7,316 nt of DNA from Vulcanimicrobiota bacterium (GCA_030043675.1 JASHXG010000082.1:1-7316), one strand, 5' to 3'; numbered from the stretch's first letter, positions 1 through 7,133 are shown. A program made the numbers and translations. The notes: a model not told the origin generated them from the sequence alone.

Positions 1-479
1 TCGCCGAACCACACGATGTCCGGGCGCATGCGACCCCCGCACGCGTGCTCGATCTCGTCGAGCGGAAGCCCGGAACGATCCAGTGGCCGGCGGGCGGCGC
101 AGCCGGTGCAACGGGCCTCGCGTAGGTTTCCATGAAGCTCGAGCACGCGCTGCGATCCCGCGCGCAGGTGGAGCGAATCGACGTTTTGCGTTGCCAAGGT
201 AAAGGCGTGGGTGAGCGTCTCCAGCCGCGCTAGCGCATAGTGGCCGGCATTCGGCCGAGCGCGCTGGTGAGCAGACTTGCGTTCGTTGTACCAGCTCCAT
301 ACCAGCGACGGATTGCGAGCAAAACCCTGCGGAGAGGCTAGCTCCTCGACGCGGTGCGTCTGCCAAAGGCCGCCGGCGCCGCGAAACGTCGGTAGGCCGC
401 TCTCTGCCGAAATGCCCGAACCGGTGAGCACGAGCGTGGATCGGGCAGCCTTTAGCCGCGCAATGAGCTCTTCCATCAT
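1..479 (-). CDS. cobB: NAD-dependent protein deacylase, Sir2 family, CobB/SIRT5-like (partial, C-terminus outside window)
   Basis: Sirtuin that removes acetyl or succinyl groups from lysines using NAD+, acting in the cytoplasm. Translating the reverse complement from 479 gives 159 residues with the family motifs in order: NAD-binding GSGISAESGLPTFRG at 20-34, TQNVDSLHLRAGS at 97-109, catalytic His116 in ELHG, zinc cysteines C124-x2-C127, C147, and RPDIVWFG at the window edge. Tyr64-x-x-Arg67 (YNER) matches the Y-x-x-R pair that lets class III sirtuins (CobB, SIRT5) accept acidic acyl groups. Oddity: the usual third zinc cysteine, three residues before C147, is Glu144. An in-frame TAG lies at 528-530 and no other ATG/GTG/TTG lies between it and the tandem ATGs at 479 and 476, so the start is well bounded. 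No good Shine-Dalgarno is seen. It is divergent from the asparaginase gene, 53 bp away. The rest of the Rossmann fold is outside the window, so completeness is unknown. Confidence 0.93.
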   Translation of the reverse strand, partial: MMEELIARLKAARSTLVLTGSGISAESGLPTFRGAGGLWQTHRVEELASPQGFARNPSLVWSWYNERKSAHQRARPNAGHYALARLETLTHAFTLATQNVDSLHLRAGSQRVLELHGNLREARCTGCAARRPLDRSGLPLDEIEHACGGRMRPDIVWFG

Positions 480-532
480 GGAAATCTCGAGAATTCGGAG
501 CGATTCGGCGGAAATCCGCCGTAGTACCTACG
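480..532. promoter_or_regulatory. Divergent intergenic region with operator-like repeats
   Basis: This 53-bp gap separates the sirtuin start (minus) from the asparaginase start (plus), so any promoters for both must lie here or inside the genes. Seen directly: an inverted repeat GGCGGA-AA-TCCGCC at 507-520, a second short one GTAG-TAC-CTAC at 521-531 touching the ATG at 533, and the direct repeat ATTCGG at 493-498 and 503-508, spaced exactly 10 bp. TAGTAC at 522-527 could be a -10 element giving a leaderless asparaginase transcript, but no convincing -35 is visible. That the repeats are a shared operator is inference. Confidence 0.4.
507..520. repeat. Perfect 6-bp inverted repeat with 2-bp centre
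   Basis: GGCGGA and TCCGCC are perfect reverse complements around a central AA. The element lies 13 bp upstream of the asparaginase ATG and about 28 bp upstream of the divergent sirtuin ATG, where a repressor could cover both promoters. A 6-bp GC-rich dyad can occur by chance in DNA of this composition, so the regulatory role is only a suggestion. Confidence 0.4.
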
Positions 533-1507
533 ATGCGTCTCATCGCCGGAAGGCCGCTCGTCGCAGTCGTCCGGGGTGGACGAGTCGAGGCCGTACACAA
601 CGTGGCCGGTTATGCCGTGGACGGCCGCGGCACTGCGCTACTCTCGTTCGGGTCGACCGATCTCCCCGTCTACCTCCGCTCTGCCGCGAAACCGTTCATT
701 ACCGCGGCGATATTGGCGGCCGGCGTCGGCGAGCGTTTCGACCTGGAACCGCGGGAGATCGCGGTGATGACGGCATCGCATAACGCGGAACCGTTCCACC
801 TCGACGCGGTGCGCTCGATCCTTCGAAAGGTCGGCTTAACCGAAGCCGCTCTTCGATGCGGCCCCGAACCGCCGCACACGCAAGCCATCTGCAACAACTG
901 CTCGGGCAAGCATGCCGGGATTCTAGCGCTCAGCGTAGCCATCGGCGCCGATCCCGCGACCTACTTGGATCCCGAGAACCCGGCCCAGCAGCGCATCTTG
1001 CAGTTCTGCGCGGAGATGCTGGGCGAGCGCCGCGAGGAGCTGGCGTTCGCGGTGGATGGTTGCGGCATTCCGGTCGTCGCGGCGACGCTGGAAAAAGCGG
1101 CTCGAGCCTACCGGCGGCTGGCCACGCTCGAGGGCCTAGCGCCCGCATCCGCCGAGGCGCTGCGCAAGGTGCGCGACGCCATGATTGCCTATCCGGAGTA
1201 CATGTCGGGGACGGGCGAGTTCGATGCGGCGCTGATCCGTGCATACGGCGGATCGCTCGTTTGCAAGGGCGGCGCCGAGGGCGTCTTCGCGGCGGCAATT
1301 TTCGAGCCAGGGATTGGGTTGGTACTCAAAGTGATCGACGGCAACGAGCGTGCGCGGCCGCCCGCCGCGATCGAAGCGCTTGCCGCGATCGGCGCCATCT
1401 CGCAACAACGGCGTTCCGAGCTGAGCGCGTTCGCGCGTCCCCCAATCGCCAATAAGGCGGGGCGCATCGTCGGCGAGATCCGTCCGGTGCCCGACGCGCT
1501 CGAATGA
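533..1507 (+). CDS. L-asparaginase II family protein (PF06089, Rhizobium etli AnsA II type)
   Basis: Predicted to hydrolyse L-asparagine to L-aspartate and ammonia. The 324-residue protein belongs to the R. etli class, a serine-hydrolase (glutaminase/beta-lactamase-like) fold unrelated to the E. coli and plant-type asparaginases. Visible motifs are S50-A-A-K53 (first Ser-Lys pair), S82 in TASH (second serine), C123-x2-K126 in NNCSGKHAG and D175-G-C177 in DGCGIP. By comparison with R. etli ReAV, the last two supply the Cys/Lys/Cys metal site. K245 in KGGAEG is the probable partner of S82, and a KVIDGNERA stretch lies at 266-274. All expected catalytic positions are present. It is slightly shorter than ReAV (about 367 residues, from memory) and has no signal peptide, so it should be cytoplasmic. 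The ATG at 533 leaves a normal family N-terminus but has no Shine-Dalgarno; the transcript may be leaderless. Its TGA overlaps the ATG of the next gene (ATGA, 1504-1507), which implies translational coupling. Substrate preference cannot be read from sequence. Confidence 0.92.
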   Translation: MRLIAGRPLVAVVRGGRVEAVHNVAGYAVDGRGTALLSFGSTDLPVYLRSAAKPFITAAILAAGVGERFDLEPREIAVMTASHNAEPFHLDAVRSILRKVGLTEAALRCGPEPPHTQAICNNCSGKHAGILALSVAIGADPATYLDPENPAQQRILQFCAEMLGERREELAFAVDGCGIPVVAATLEKAARAYRRLATLEGLAPASAEALRKVRDAMIAYPEYMSGTGEFDAALIRAYGGSLVCKGGAEGVFAAAIFEPGIGLVLKVIDGNERARPPAAIEALAAIGAISQQRRSELSAFARPPIANKAGRIVGEIRPVPDALE

Positions 1508-4086
1508 TTCCGCGACGAGCGCTTGGGCTGCTGCTCGCGCTTGCCGCGGCGGCCTGCGCGCGTCCGGCGCCGCCGCCCGGCACGCTGGTGGTCGTGCAGC
1601 AATGGGAACCGCGCTCGCTCAACCCGGACTTGGAGAACGGAACGTCGTCGACCGAGTGGTCGATGCTCCTCTTTTCATATCTCGTGAAGTACGACGACAG
1701 CGGCCGCCTTATTCCCGACGTCGCGACCCAGGTGCCGACCCGCGCGAACGGCGGCATCAGCGCCGATGGGAAAACGATCGTGTACCACGTTCGCAAGGGC
1801 GTGCGCTTTGCCGACGGCACCCCGCTGACCGCCGGCGATTGTGCCTGGTCGATCGAAGCGATAAACAATCCGCGCAACAACGTGCAAAGCCGTTTTGCGT
1901 ACGACGACGTGATACGGGCGGACGCGCCAAATCCCTCGACGCTCGTCCTACACCTCAAACGCATCTTCCCGCCGGTTATCGTGGTGGTCGGGGCACCGCA
2001 GGGGTTTCCCATTCTTCCCAAACACGCGCTTGCGAATCTTCCGGATTTCAATCACGCCGCGTTCAACAGCGCGCCGTTTGGCTCCGGGCCGTACATGGTT
2101 TCGCGCTGGGCGCCCGGCGATCGTGTCGAACTGCGCGCCAACCCCTACTACTGGCGCGGCGCCCCGGGGATTGGGCGCATGACGGTGCGCTTCGTGGAAA
2201 ACCCGCAAACGGCGCTCGATATGCTGCGAACGCACGAGGCTCAAGGTTACTTTGACGCCCAAGACTTCTCCAACTATCCGGATCTCCTGCGGCTGCCGGG
2301 ATATAACGTAAGCAACACGGAGCAAAACGCCGTCGGCGCGCTCATCTTCAACACGCAGGATCCGATTACGTCCGACCCGCGAGTCCGGCACGCCTTGGCC
2401 GAAGCGATCGACATTCCTCAACTGATTGCCAAGGCGTACAAAGGGGTGTTGCGAAGTACCGGGGCCGGCGCCGGTCTCTTCCTGTGGGCGTTCGATGAGC
2501 GCGTCTATCCGGATATTCCGTACGACGCCGGCGGGGCAAAGCGATTGCTCGATGCCGCGGGGTGGCACGTAGCCGCCGACGGCATTCGCCGCCGCAACGG
2601 CGTGCCGTTGGAGCTGCTCTTGATCATCCAAGCGGCGACGCCGGCCGATGAGGTCGTCGCGCTCAACATCGTTCAATACGAACGTGCGGTCGGCGCGCGC
2701 GTGAGCATCAAGCAGTACGAGATCACGCAGTTCGTGGCGCCGGCCGCACAGGGAGGCCCGGTATACGGCGGCAAGTTCCAGATGGCCCTTTACTCGTTCG
2801 AGAACGGCGACGATCCGGATACGACCGATCAGTTTGCCTGCGCGAACGTACCTCCGGGCGGATACAATAAGTCACGCGTCTGCGACCCGCGGATCGATGC
2901 GCTTCTGCGCGCCGGTCTCTCTACCTATGACCCGGTGCAGCGCAGGGCGACCTATCGGGCTCTCCAACGCATCCTGTACCAGCTGATGCCGATCGCATTG
3001 CTCTACCGGCGCACCGAGGTGAATGCGTTTTCCACACGCGTGGAAGGGCAGACGACGTCGCCTTCGGGCGGCGCGTTTTGGAACGTCGCCGCGTGGCGCT
3101 TCTGCACGCCTCATGTTTACCCGGCGGTCGGAGGCTACGCGCCGTCGCCGGCGTTGCGCGGTCCGGGATTGGTGCTCAGCGGCGGCGGCACCGACATCGA
3201 CGCCGCCTTCAAGTGGATGCACGATACGCTGACCGGAGAGCGCCCGCGGCGGTCGGGCAACGTGCTGGTACTGCGAGCTTCGGGGAGCGACGACTACAGC
3301 CCGTACATCGCGCCGTTGGGCCCGTTTGCGTCGGTGCGCACGATCTTGATTCCGCCTTGCACGACGCGCGCGGCACTCGACGCGCTGTCACGCTACGTCG
3401 ACGCTGCCGACGCGGTCTTTTTTGCCGGGGGCGATCAAGCCGACTACGTGGCTTGGAAAGGCAGCGCGCTGATCGCGGCGGTGCGGCGCCTGTGGGCGCG
3501 CGGCGGCGTCGCCGGCGGAACCAGCGCCGGCCTCGCGATTCAGGGAGCCGTCGCCTACGATTCGGTCGCGGCCGATCGTCTGCATCCCAACGATGACAGC
3601 TACGAAGTTCGCAGCAGCAACGCACTGCCCAATCCCTTCGAGCCCGAGATCAGCTTTACGAGCGGAATGCTCGAGTGGCCGCCGCTTGCGAACGTGATCA
3701 CCGACACGCACTTCGCGCGACGGAATCGCTTCGGCCGTCTGGTCGTTTTCCTGGCGCGCATCGAACGCGAACGGCGGCTGCCGACCGGCTCGATGTACGG
3801 CTTGGCGGTCGACGAGCGCAGCTCGCTGGTCGTCGATCGGCATGGCGTTGCGACGCTTCTCAAATATACCGGGCCCGGATATCGGACGCGCGGCGCCTAT
3901 CTCATTCACCTGATCGGCGTCGAGCAGCTCGTCCCCGGCCGCCCACTGATCGCGACCGTGCAGGTCTTGCATTTGAGCCGCGCCGGCGCGCGTTTGAACT
4001 TGCTTGCGCGCCAAGGCGAAGGGAGCACCTACCAAGTGACGGTCGACGGTTCGCGCACGCCCCCATACAGCAGGGATCCGTATTAA
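1504..4086 (+). CDS. Fusion lipoprotein: SBP_bac_5 peptide-binding domain joined to cyanophycinase-like S51 serine peptidase
   Basis: One uninterrupted 860-residue frame carries two proteins normally made separately. Residues 1-18 are a basic, hydrophobic signal peptide ending in AAAC, a lipobox-like site with Cys18 as the probable lipidated residue; Ala rather than Leu at -3 makes this less than certain. Residues about 26-533 form a full-length family 5 periplasmic peptide-binding domain, with the DGKTIVYHVRKGVRFADGTP signature (88-107), TAGD (109-112), FGSGPYMV (192-199), NPYYW (213-217) and the usual ending FWNVAAWRF (525-533). A Gly/Pro-rich linker (534-552) leads to the S51 domain (553-860): GLVLSGGG (555-562), FFAGGDQ (639-645), nucleophile elbow GGTSAG with Ser674, DTHF with His736, and GLAVDE with Glu771. 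These correspond to the Ser/His/Glu triad of Synechocystis CphB, and Arg740, Arg742 and Arg745 match its substrate-binding arginines. Such enzymes cut beta-Asp-Arg dipeptides from cyanophycin. No permease gene is in the window. An aspartyl-peptidase on another polymer is the main alternative function. Confidence 0.9.
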   Translation: MIPRRALGLLLALAAAACARPAPPPGTLVVVQQWEPRSLNPDLENGTSSTEWSMLLFSYLVKYDDSGRLIPDVATQVPTRANGGISADGKTIVYHVRKGVRFADGTPLTAGDCAWSIEAINNPRNNVQSRFAYDDVIRADAPNPSTLVLHLKRIFPPVIVVVGAPQGFPILPKHALANLPDFNHAAFNSAPFGSGPYMVSRWAPGDRVELRANPYYWRGAPGIGRMTVRFVENPQTALDMLRTHEAQGYFDAQDFSNYPDLLRLPGYNVSNTEQNAVGALIFNTQDPITSDPRVRHALAEAIDIPQLIAKAYKGVLRSTGAGAGLFLWAFDERVYPDIPYDAGGAKRLLDAAGWHVAADGIRRRNGVPLELLLIIQAATPADEVVALNIVQYERAVGARVSIKQYEITQFVAPAAQGGPVYGGKFQMALYSFENGDDPDTTDQFACANVPPGGYNKSRVCDPRIDALLRAGLSTYDPVQRRATYRALQRILYQLMPIALLYRRTEVNAFSTRVEGQTTSPSGGAFWNVAAWRFCTPHVYPAVGGYAPSPALRGPGLVLSGGGTDIDAAFKWMHDTLTGERPRRSGNVLVLRASGSDDYSPYIAPLGPFASVRTILIPPCTTRAALDALSRYVDAADAVFFAGGDQADYVAWKGSALIAAVRRLWARGGVAGGTSAGLAIQGAVAYDSVAADRLHPNDDSYEVRSSNALPNPFEPEISFTSGMLEWPPLANVITDTHFARRNRFGRLVVFLARIERERRLPTGSMYGLAVDERSSLVVDRHGVATLLKYTGPGYRTRGAYLIHLIGVEQLVPGRPLIATVQVLHLSRAGARLNLLARQGEGSTYQVTVDGSRTPPYSRDPY

Positions 4087-4092
4087 CGCGGC

Positions 4093-5052
4093 CTAGATGT
4101 GTTCGGTCGCCCAGCAGAAGTCCGCGTTCGAATCGCTCGGAAGTGCGTCGACGACCATCCGTCCGCCCGCGCTCAGCGCTGCCATCATGAGAATCGAGCG
4201 TTTGCGTTTGTGCACGGTGCCTTTCGGCAAGACGCTGCGAGGGCCGTCGGGTGGGAGCCAGCCGGTCACGCGATGCAAGTCGCCCGCAGCGGCGCGGAGC
4301 AGGGCCGGGGTCAACTTCGCAGCGGCAGCGTCGGCGAAGCCGAACTCGTCGACGATGTAGGCATCGCGCTCGGGCGCGCGCGCGCCCAGGACATAGGCGC
4401 AGATGCCGCGCCCGCGCCGCACCACCAGGTTCGTTGCGAGGCCGACCGCATGTTCGGAGTCGCGCGTCACGCGCATCCGAATCCACTCCCAAATCAGCGG
4501 CGTGCGCACGAATGCGGCCGGGCGCCCGGCGCGGCCGAGCTCGAAGCAGCGGCGCACGCCGTTCCAGTCGCCGTCTTTAAGCGGCGCCAGGTCCAAGCGC
4601 GTGGAGGGCAGCGCGTCGGCGCGCAGCGATACCGTGCGCGAGGGCTGCGCGCGAAAGCCGAGCGTGGCGTAGAACTGCGGCCGGATGTCCGAGAAGAGAT
4701 AGGCCAGATCGTAACCGTCGCTTCGCGCGCGGTCGAGCGCCGAGGCCAGCATGAAGCTGGCGTAGCCGCGGCCGCGCAGCTCGCTCGGCGTGAAAACGGC
4801 ACCGATACCGATCGCTCGCAAGCGTCGCGACCGAACGTCGATCGCCCGCTCGTAACGTTTGAAGGACGCCACGAGCCGGCGGCCGTCATAGAGGCCGATC
4901 GTTCGGTAATGACGGCGCCCGTAACGGCTGCGCGCGATCTCGAGCCAGTACTCGACGTAGGCAGCGAGCTCGCCGCGCCCGGCCCACAACTCGGCCGTCA
5001 ACGGCAGCACGCTGCGAGCGTACAGCTCGGGTGAAATTTCTCGCAGTCGCAT
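4093..5052 (-). CDS. GNAT family N-acetyltransferase, Eis-like two-domain type
   Basis: Predicted acyl-CoA-dependent N-acyltransferase; the acceptor is unknown. From the ATG at 5052 it is 319 residues. The N-terminal GNAT domain (about 1-145) has the acetyl-CoA pyrophosphate loop at V86-A98, with R93-G-R-G-Y-A98 fitting the R/Q-x-x-G-x-G/A motif, and SDIRPQFYATLGF (121-133), the typical motif B strand-helix. The C-terminal half (about 155-319) has a second GNAT-like region and ends in FCWATEHI, similar to the F-W-x-x-D-x-F tail of Eis-like proteins. Eis enzymes acetylate amines such as aminoglycosides or protein lysines, but that is family knowledge and not shown here. A GTG at 5064 would add four residues; I prefer the ATG because MRLREISPE is a normal GNAT N-terminus, and neither start has a Shine-Dalgarno. 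It begins 17 bp after the helicase stop, so it is probably co-transcribed with it. It converges with the fusion gene, 6 bp between stops. Confidence 0.85.
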   Translation of the reverse strand: MRLREISPELYARSVLPLTAELWAGRGELAAYVEYWLEIARSRYGRRHYRTIGLYDGRRLVASFKRYERAIDVRSRRLRAIGIGAVFTPSELRGRGYASFMLASALDRARSDGYDLAYLFSDIRPQFYATLGFRAQPSRTVSLRADALPSTRLDLAPLKDGDWNGVRRCFELGRAGRPAAFVRTPLIWEWIRMRVTRDSEHAVGLATNLVVRRGRGICAYVLGARAPERDAYIVDEFGFADAAAAKLTPALLRAAAGDLHRVTGWLPPDGPRSVLPKGTVHKRKRSILMMAALSAGGRMVVDALPSDSNADFCWATEHI

Positions 5053-5069
5053 GCTTGGCGCCACGGCGT

Positions 5070-7133
5070 TCAGCGCAGCTCTTCGAGGAACTCCGGCGCC
5101 GTACGGCCCCGGGTCGGCGCACCCGAGGCGGTGACCAGCACGCTTTTGAGCGCGCGGCGCAAGGCATAGGCGAAGGCGCGGCGCTCCTGCGCGTTGTAGC
5201 GCTCGCGCGCCTTGGTCGCAAAGACATAGTAGGTAAACTTCGCGGTCCGCGAGGCCCGCGCGCCGCCGGCATTCTCCTTAGGCACCATGCCGATTCGCGG
5301 GCTGAACATGAAGGCGTCGGGAGCGTACCACAGCGGGAAGGCGCCGGGACGAACGCTCGCGACGACGGCGTGGTCGAACTCCAGACCGTGGGCTGCCTCG
5401 AGACTCGTCAGCCGGACGAACGCGCCGTTGGGCGCATCTTCGCACGTCTCCAGATCGCTCTCCATTCGCCGCTGCGCGTACTCCAGTACGTCTGCCGTGG
5501 TGGCGTCGGGCGTCGTCGCGAGAAAGGCCCGGCAGCGCGCCAGCAGGCGCTCCAGGACCAGGTGCTGCGCCCGAGCGCGCGCCGAGCCGGGCGCGCCTTC
5601 GCGCGCCAGCGCATCCCTCCACACTCGGCGGGCGAACTCTTCGAACGGTAGCGTGTCCATCGCCTCGATCCACTCCGCGCGCAGCCGGCGGAAGCGTTCG
5701 ATGCGAGCGCGCGCCTCGGGAGTAAGCGCGGCGTCCTGATCGCCGCGAATCACGTTCCAGCCCAGGCGCAGATCGCGCTTTGGATCCCATCGGCTTCGGC
5801 GGCTGGTCGGCGCCGGCTCGTCGTCGAGGGTGAAGAGCGGACGCTGCGGATCCGGCGGTTCGCTGCAGAGAATCGCGAGCGACGCGTCCGATAAGCCGAG
5901 AGCCGGGTTGGCAAGCGTACGCAGCAGCCACTCGTGGCGAAACGGGTCGTAAGCGTTCCAGAGCAAGGCCAGCGCGTCCAGCGCCCGCCAGTCGGTGAAG
6001 AGATTCGCGTCGCCGACGATCGCAACCGGAACGCCGCGATCGAGAAGCGCGCGTTCGTACTCCTCGACGTTGCGCACCGAACGAAAGATGACGGCGATCT
6101 GCTCGGGAGGCGTTCCCTCGTTCAGCCATGCAGCGACTTGGCCGGCGATGAAGGCGGCTTCGTCGCGCGGCGTCGCGGCGCGCCGGCGCGCGATCGCCGG
6201 CGCGCTGCTCTCGCGCAGCTCGATCCGCGATGTCGCCAAGGCGAAGGCGCGCGCCGGGTCGACCATGCGGGACACGGCAGTCGCCGACGACGGATCGCCG
6301 CAAAGCGTGACGCCGTGCAGCGCCTCGCCGAAGAGTTGCTGAAGAAGATGGAGCTGGCTCGCGGTCAACTCTTCGACGTTGTCGAGGAAGGCGAGGCGAT
6401 GACGCTCGCGCAGGCTCGAAGCGAGCGCGGCGTCGCCGCGCAGACGGTCGCGCGCCGCGATGACGGCGTCGCGTCCGGTCATTCGTCCGCTCGCGTTCAC
6501 GAGCTCGACGTAGCCCTGGTAGAGTTTCGCGAGAATCTTGGCGAGGTCGATCTCGCGCCGGTATTGCCGCTGGAGCTCCGCACCCGTCACGTCGAGTGAA
6601 TCGTGATACGAGTCCTTGGTTGCGCCGAGCAAGGCCGGGTCGGCGAAGTTCGGCGGGTTGGCGTAGAACTCGGTGGCTCCGGCGAGCGAGCGCGCCAGGA
6701 AGAACTCGGGGTCGACGTCCGCTTCGCGCAGGCGGCGCATCAAACGAAAGGCCGCCTCCAAGAAACGCTCCGGACGGGCCAATCCGGGAACCTCCGGATC
6801 GAGTTGATCGCGTGCAAACTCCTCCCACTCGAGCGCGAAGAGCGAACCACAGGCGGATTCGAAGAGCAGCTCGGCCTCGACGTCGTCGACGAGCGTCACG
6901 CCGGCGCCGCATTCACGGAGGATTTCGCCGGCGTACTCGTCCAGGTGCCGGGGCGACGGCAGAACCAGCACTCGTGCATCGGGGCAGAGCGCTCGGGCGC
7001 GCGCCGTGCGCTCCGCCAGCGCGGTGCTCTTCCCGCTGCCGGCGGCTCCGGTAATTGCGAAGCATTCGTCGTACGGCGCGTCGACCGCGCTCTGCTGCTC
7101 GGCGGAGAGGCGAAGCCCGCCTTGCGCGATCAT
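5070..7133 (-). CDS. UvrD-like SF1A helicase/ATPase with degenerate motif II, probable AddAB/AdnAB-like subunit
   Basis: A 687-residue DNA motor protein of the UvrD/RecB superfamily, probably acting on double-strand ends with the nuclease encoded just upstream. Motifs in order: Q-like LSAEQQSAV (9-17); Walker A GAAGSGKST (29-37), intact with Lys35; motif II FLDNVEE (249-255), where active helicases have VDExQD, so the catalytic Glu is Asn252; motif III CGDPSSAT (278-285), lacking the usual GDxxQxIY; motif IV IAVIFRS (346-352); motif V LTSLEAAHGLEFD (575-587); motif VI QERRAFAYALRRA (649-661). It could therefore bind ATP but have weak or no unwinding activity, as known for AddB. No nuclease domain is visible at the C-terminus. 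The reading frame is open further upstream, but the ATG at 7133 overlaps the stop of the preceding gene (ATGA, 7130-7133) and gives a normal start near the Q-motif, so I chose it. The exact family name (AddB, AdnA or another UvrD paralogue) is uncertain. Confidence 0.85.
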   Translation of the reverse strand: MIAQGGLRLSAEQQSAVDAPYDECFAITGAAGSGKSTALAERTARARALCPDARVLVLPSPRHLDEYAGEILRECGAGVTLVDDVEAELLFESACGSLFALEWEEFARDQLDPEVPGLARPERFLEAAFRLMRRLREADVDPEFFLARSLAGATEFYANPPNFADPALLGATKDSYHDSLDVTGAELQRQYRREIDLAKILAKLYQGYVELVNASGRMTGRDAVIAARDRLRGDAALASSLRERHRLAFLDNVEELTASQLHLLQQLFGEALHGVTLCGDPSSATAVSRMVDPARAFALATSRIELRESSAPAIARRRAATPRDEAAFIAGQVAAWLNEGTPPEQIAVIFRSVRNVEEYERALLDRGVPVAIVGDANLFTDWRALDALALLWNAYDPFRHEWLLRTLANPALGLSDASLAILCSEPPDPQRPLFTLDDEPAPTSRRSRWDPKRDLRLGWNVIRGDQDAALTPEARARIERFRRLRAEWIEAMDTLPFEEFARRVWRDALAREGAPGSARARAQHLVLERLLARCRAFLATTPDATTADVLEYAQRRMESDLETCEDAPNGAFVRLTSLEAAHGLEFDHAVVASVRPGAFPLWYAPDAFMFSPRIGMVPKENAGGARASRTAKFTYYVFATKARERYNAQERRAFAYALRRALKSVLVTASGAPTRGRTAPEFLEELR

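Noticed and set aside
277..783. Plus-strand open frame of 168 codons over the sirtuin and the asparaginase start
   Set aside because: Arg/Ser-rich low-complexity translation with no family resemblance; it lies antisense to clear sirtuin motifs and then out of frame within asparaginase.
1504..1560. Twin-arginine (Tat) export signal in the fusion protein
   Set aside because: Arg4-Arg5 is present, but the rest of the S-R-R-x-F-L-K consensus is not; a Sec lipoprotein signal explains the segment better.
2464..2473. CCGGCGCCGG palindrome inside the fusion gene
   Set aside because: It lies in coding sequence and is an expected product of GC-rich Ala/Gly codons.
3103..3160. The fusion as two genes merged by a sequencing error
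   Set aside because: One continuous frame spans the junction, with a plausible linker and no candidate start codon at the S51 domain boundary. A lost stop cannot be fully excluded without reads.
4099..5034. Plus-strand open frame of 311 codons opposite the GNAT gene
   Set aside because: It mirrors the GNAT coding strand; the minus-strand product has clear GNAT motifs while this one has none. Long antisense frames are expected at this GC content.
5278..6912. Minus-strand open frame of 544 codons inside the helicase gene
   Set aside because: Extremely Arg/Ala-rich out-of-frame translation of the helicase gene, with no motifs.
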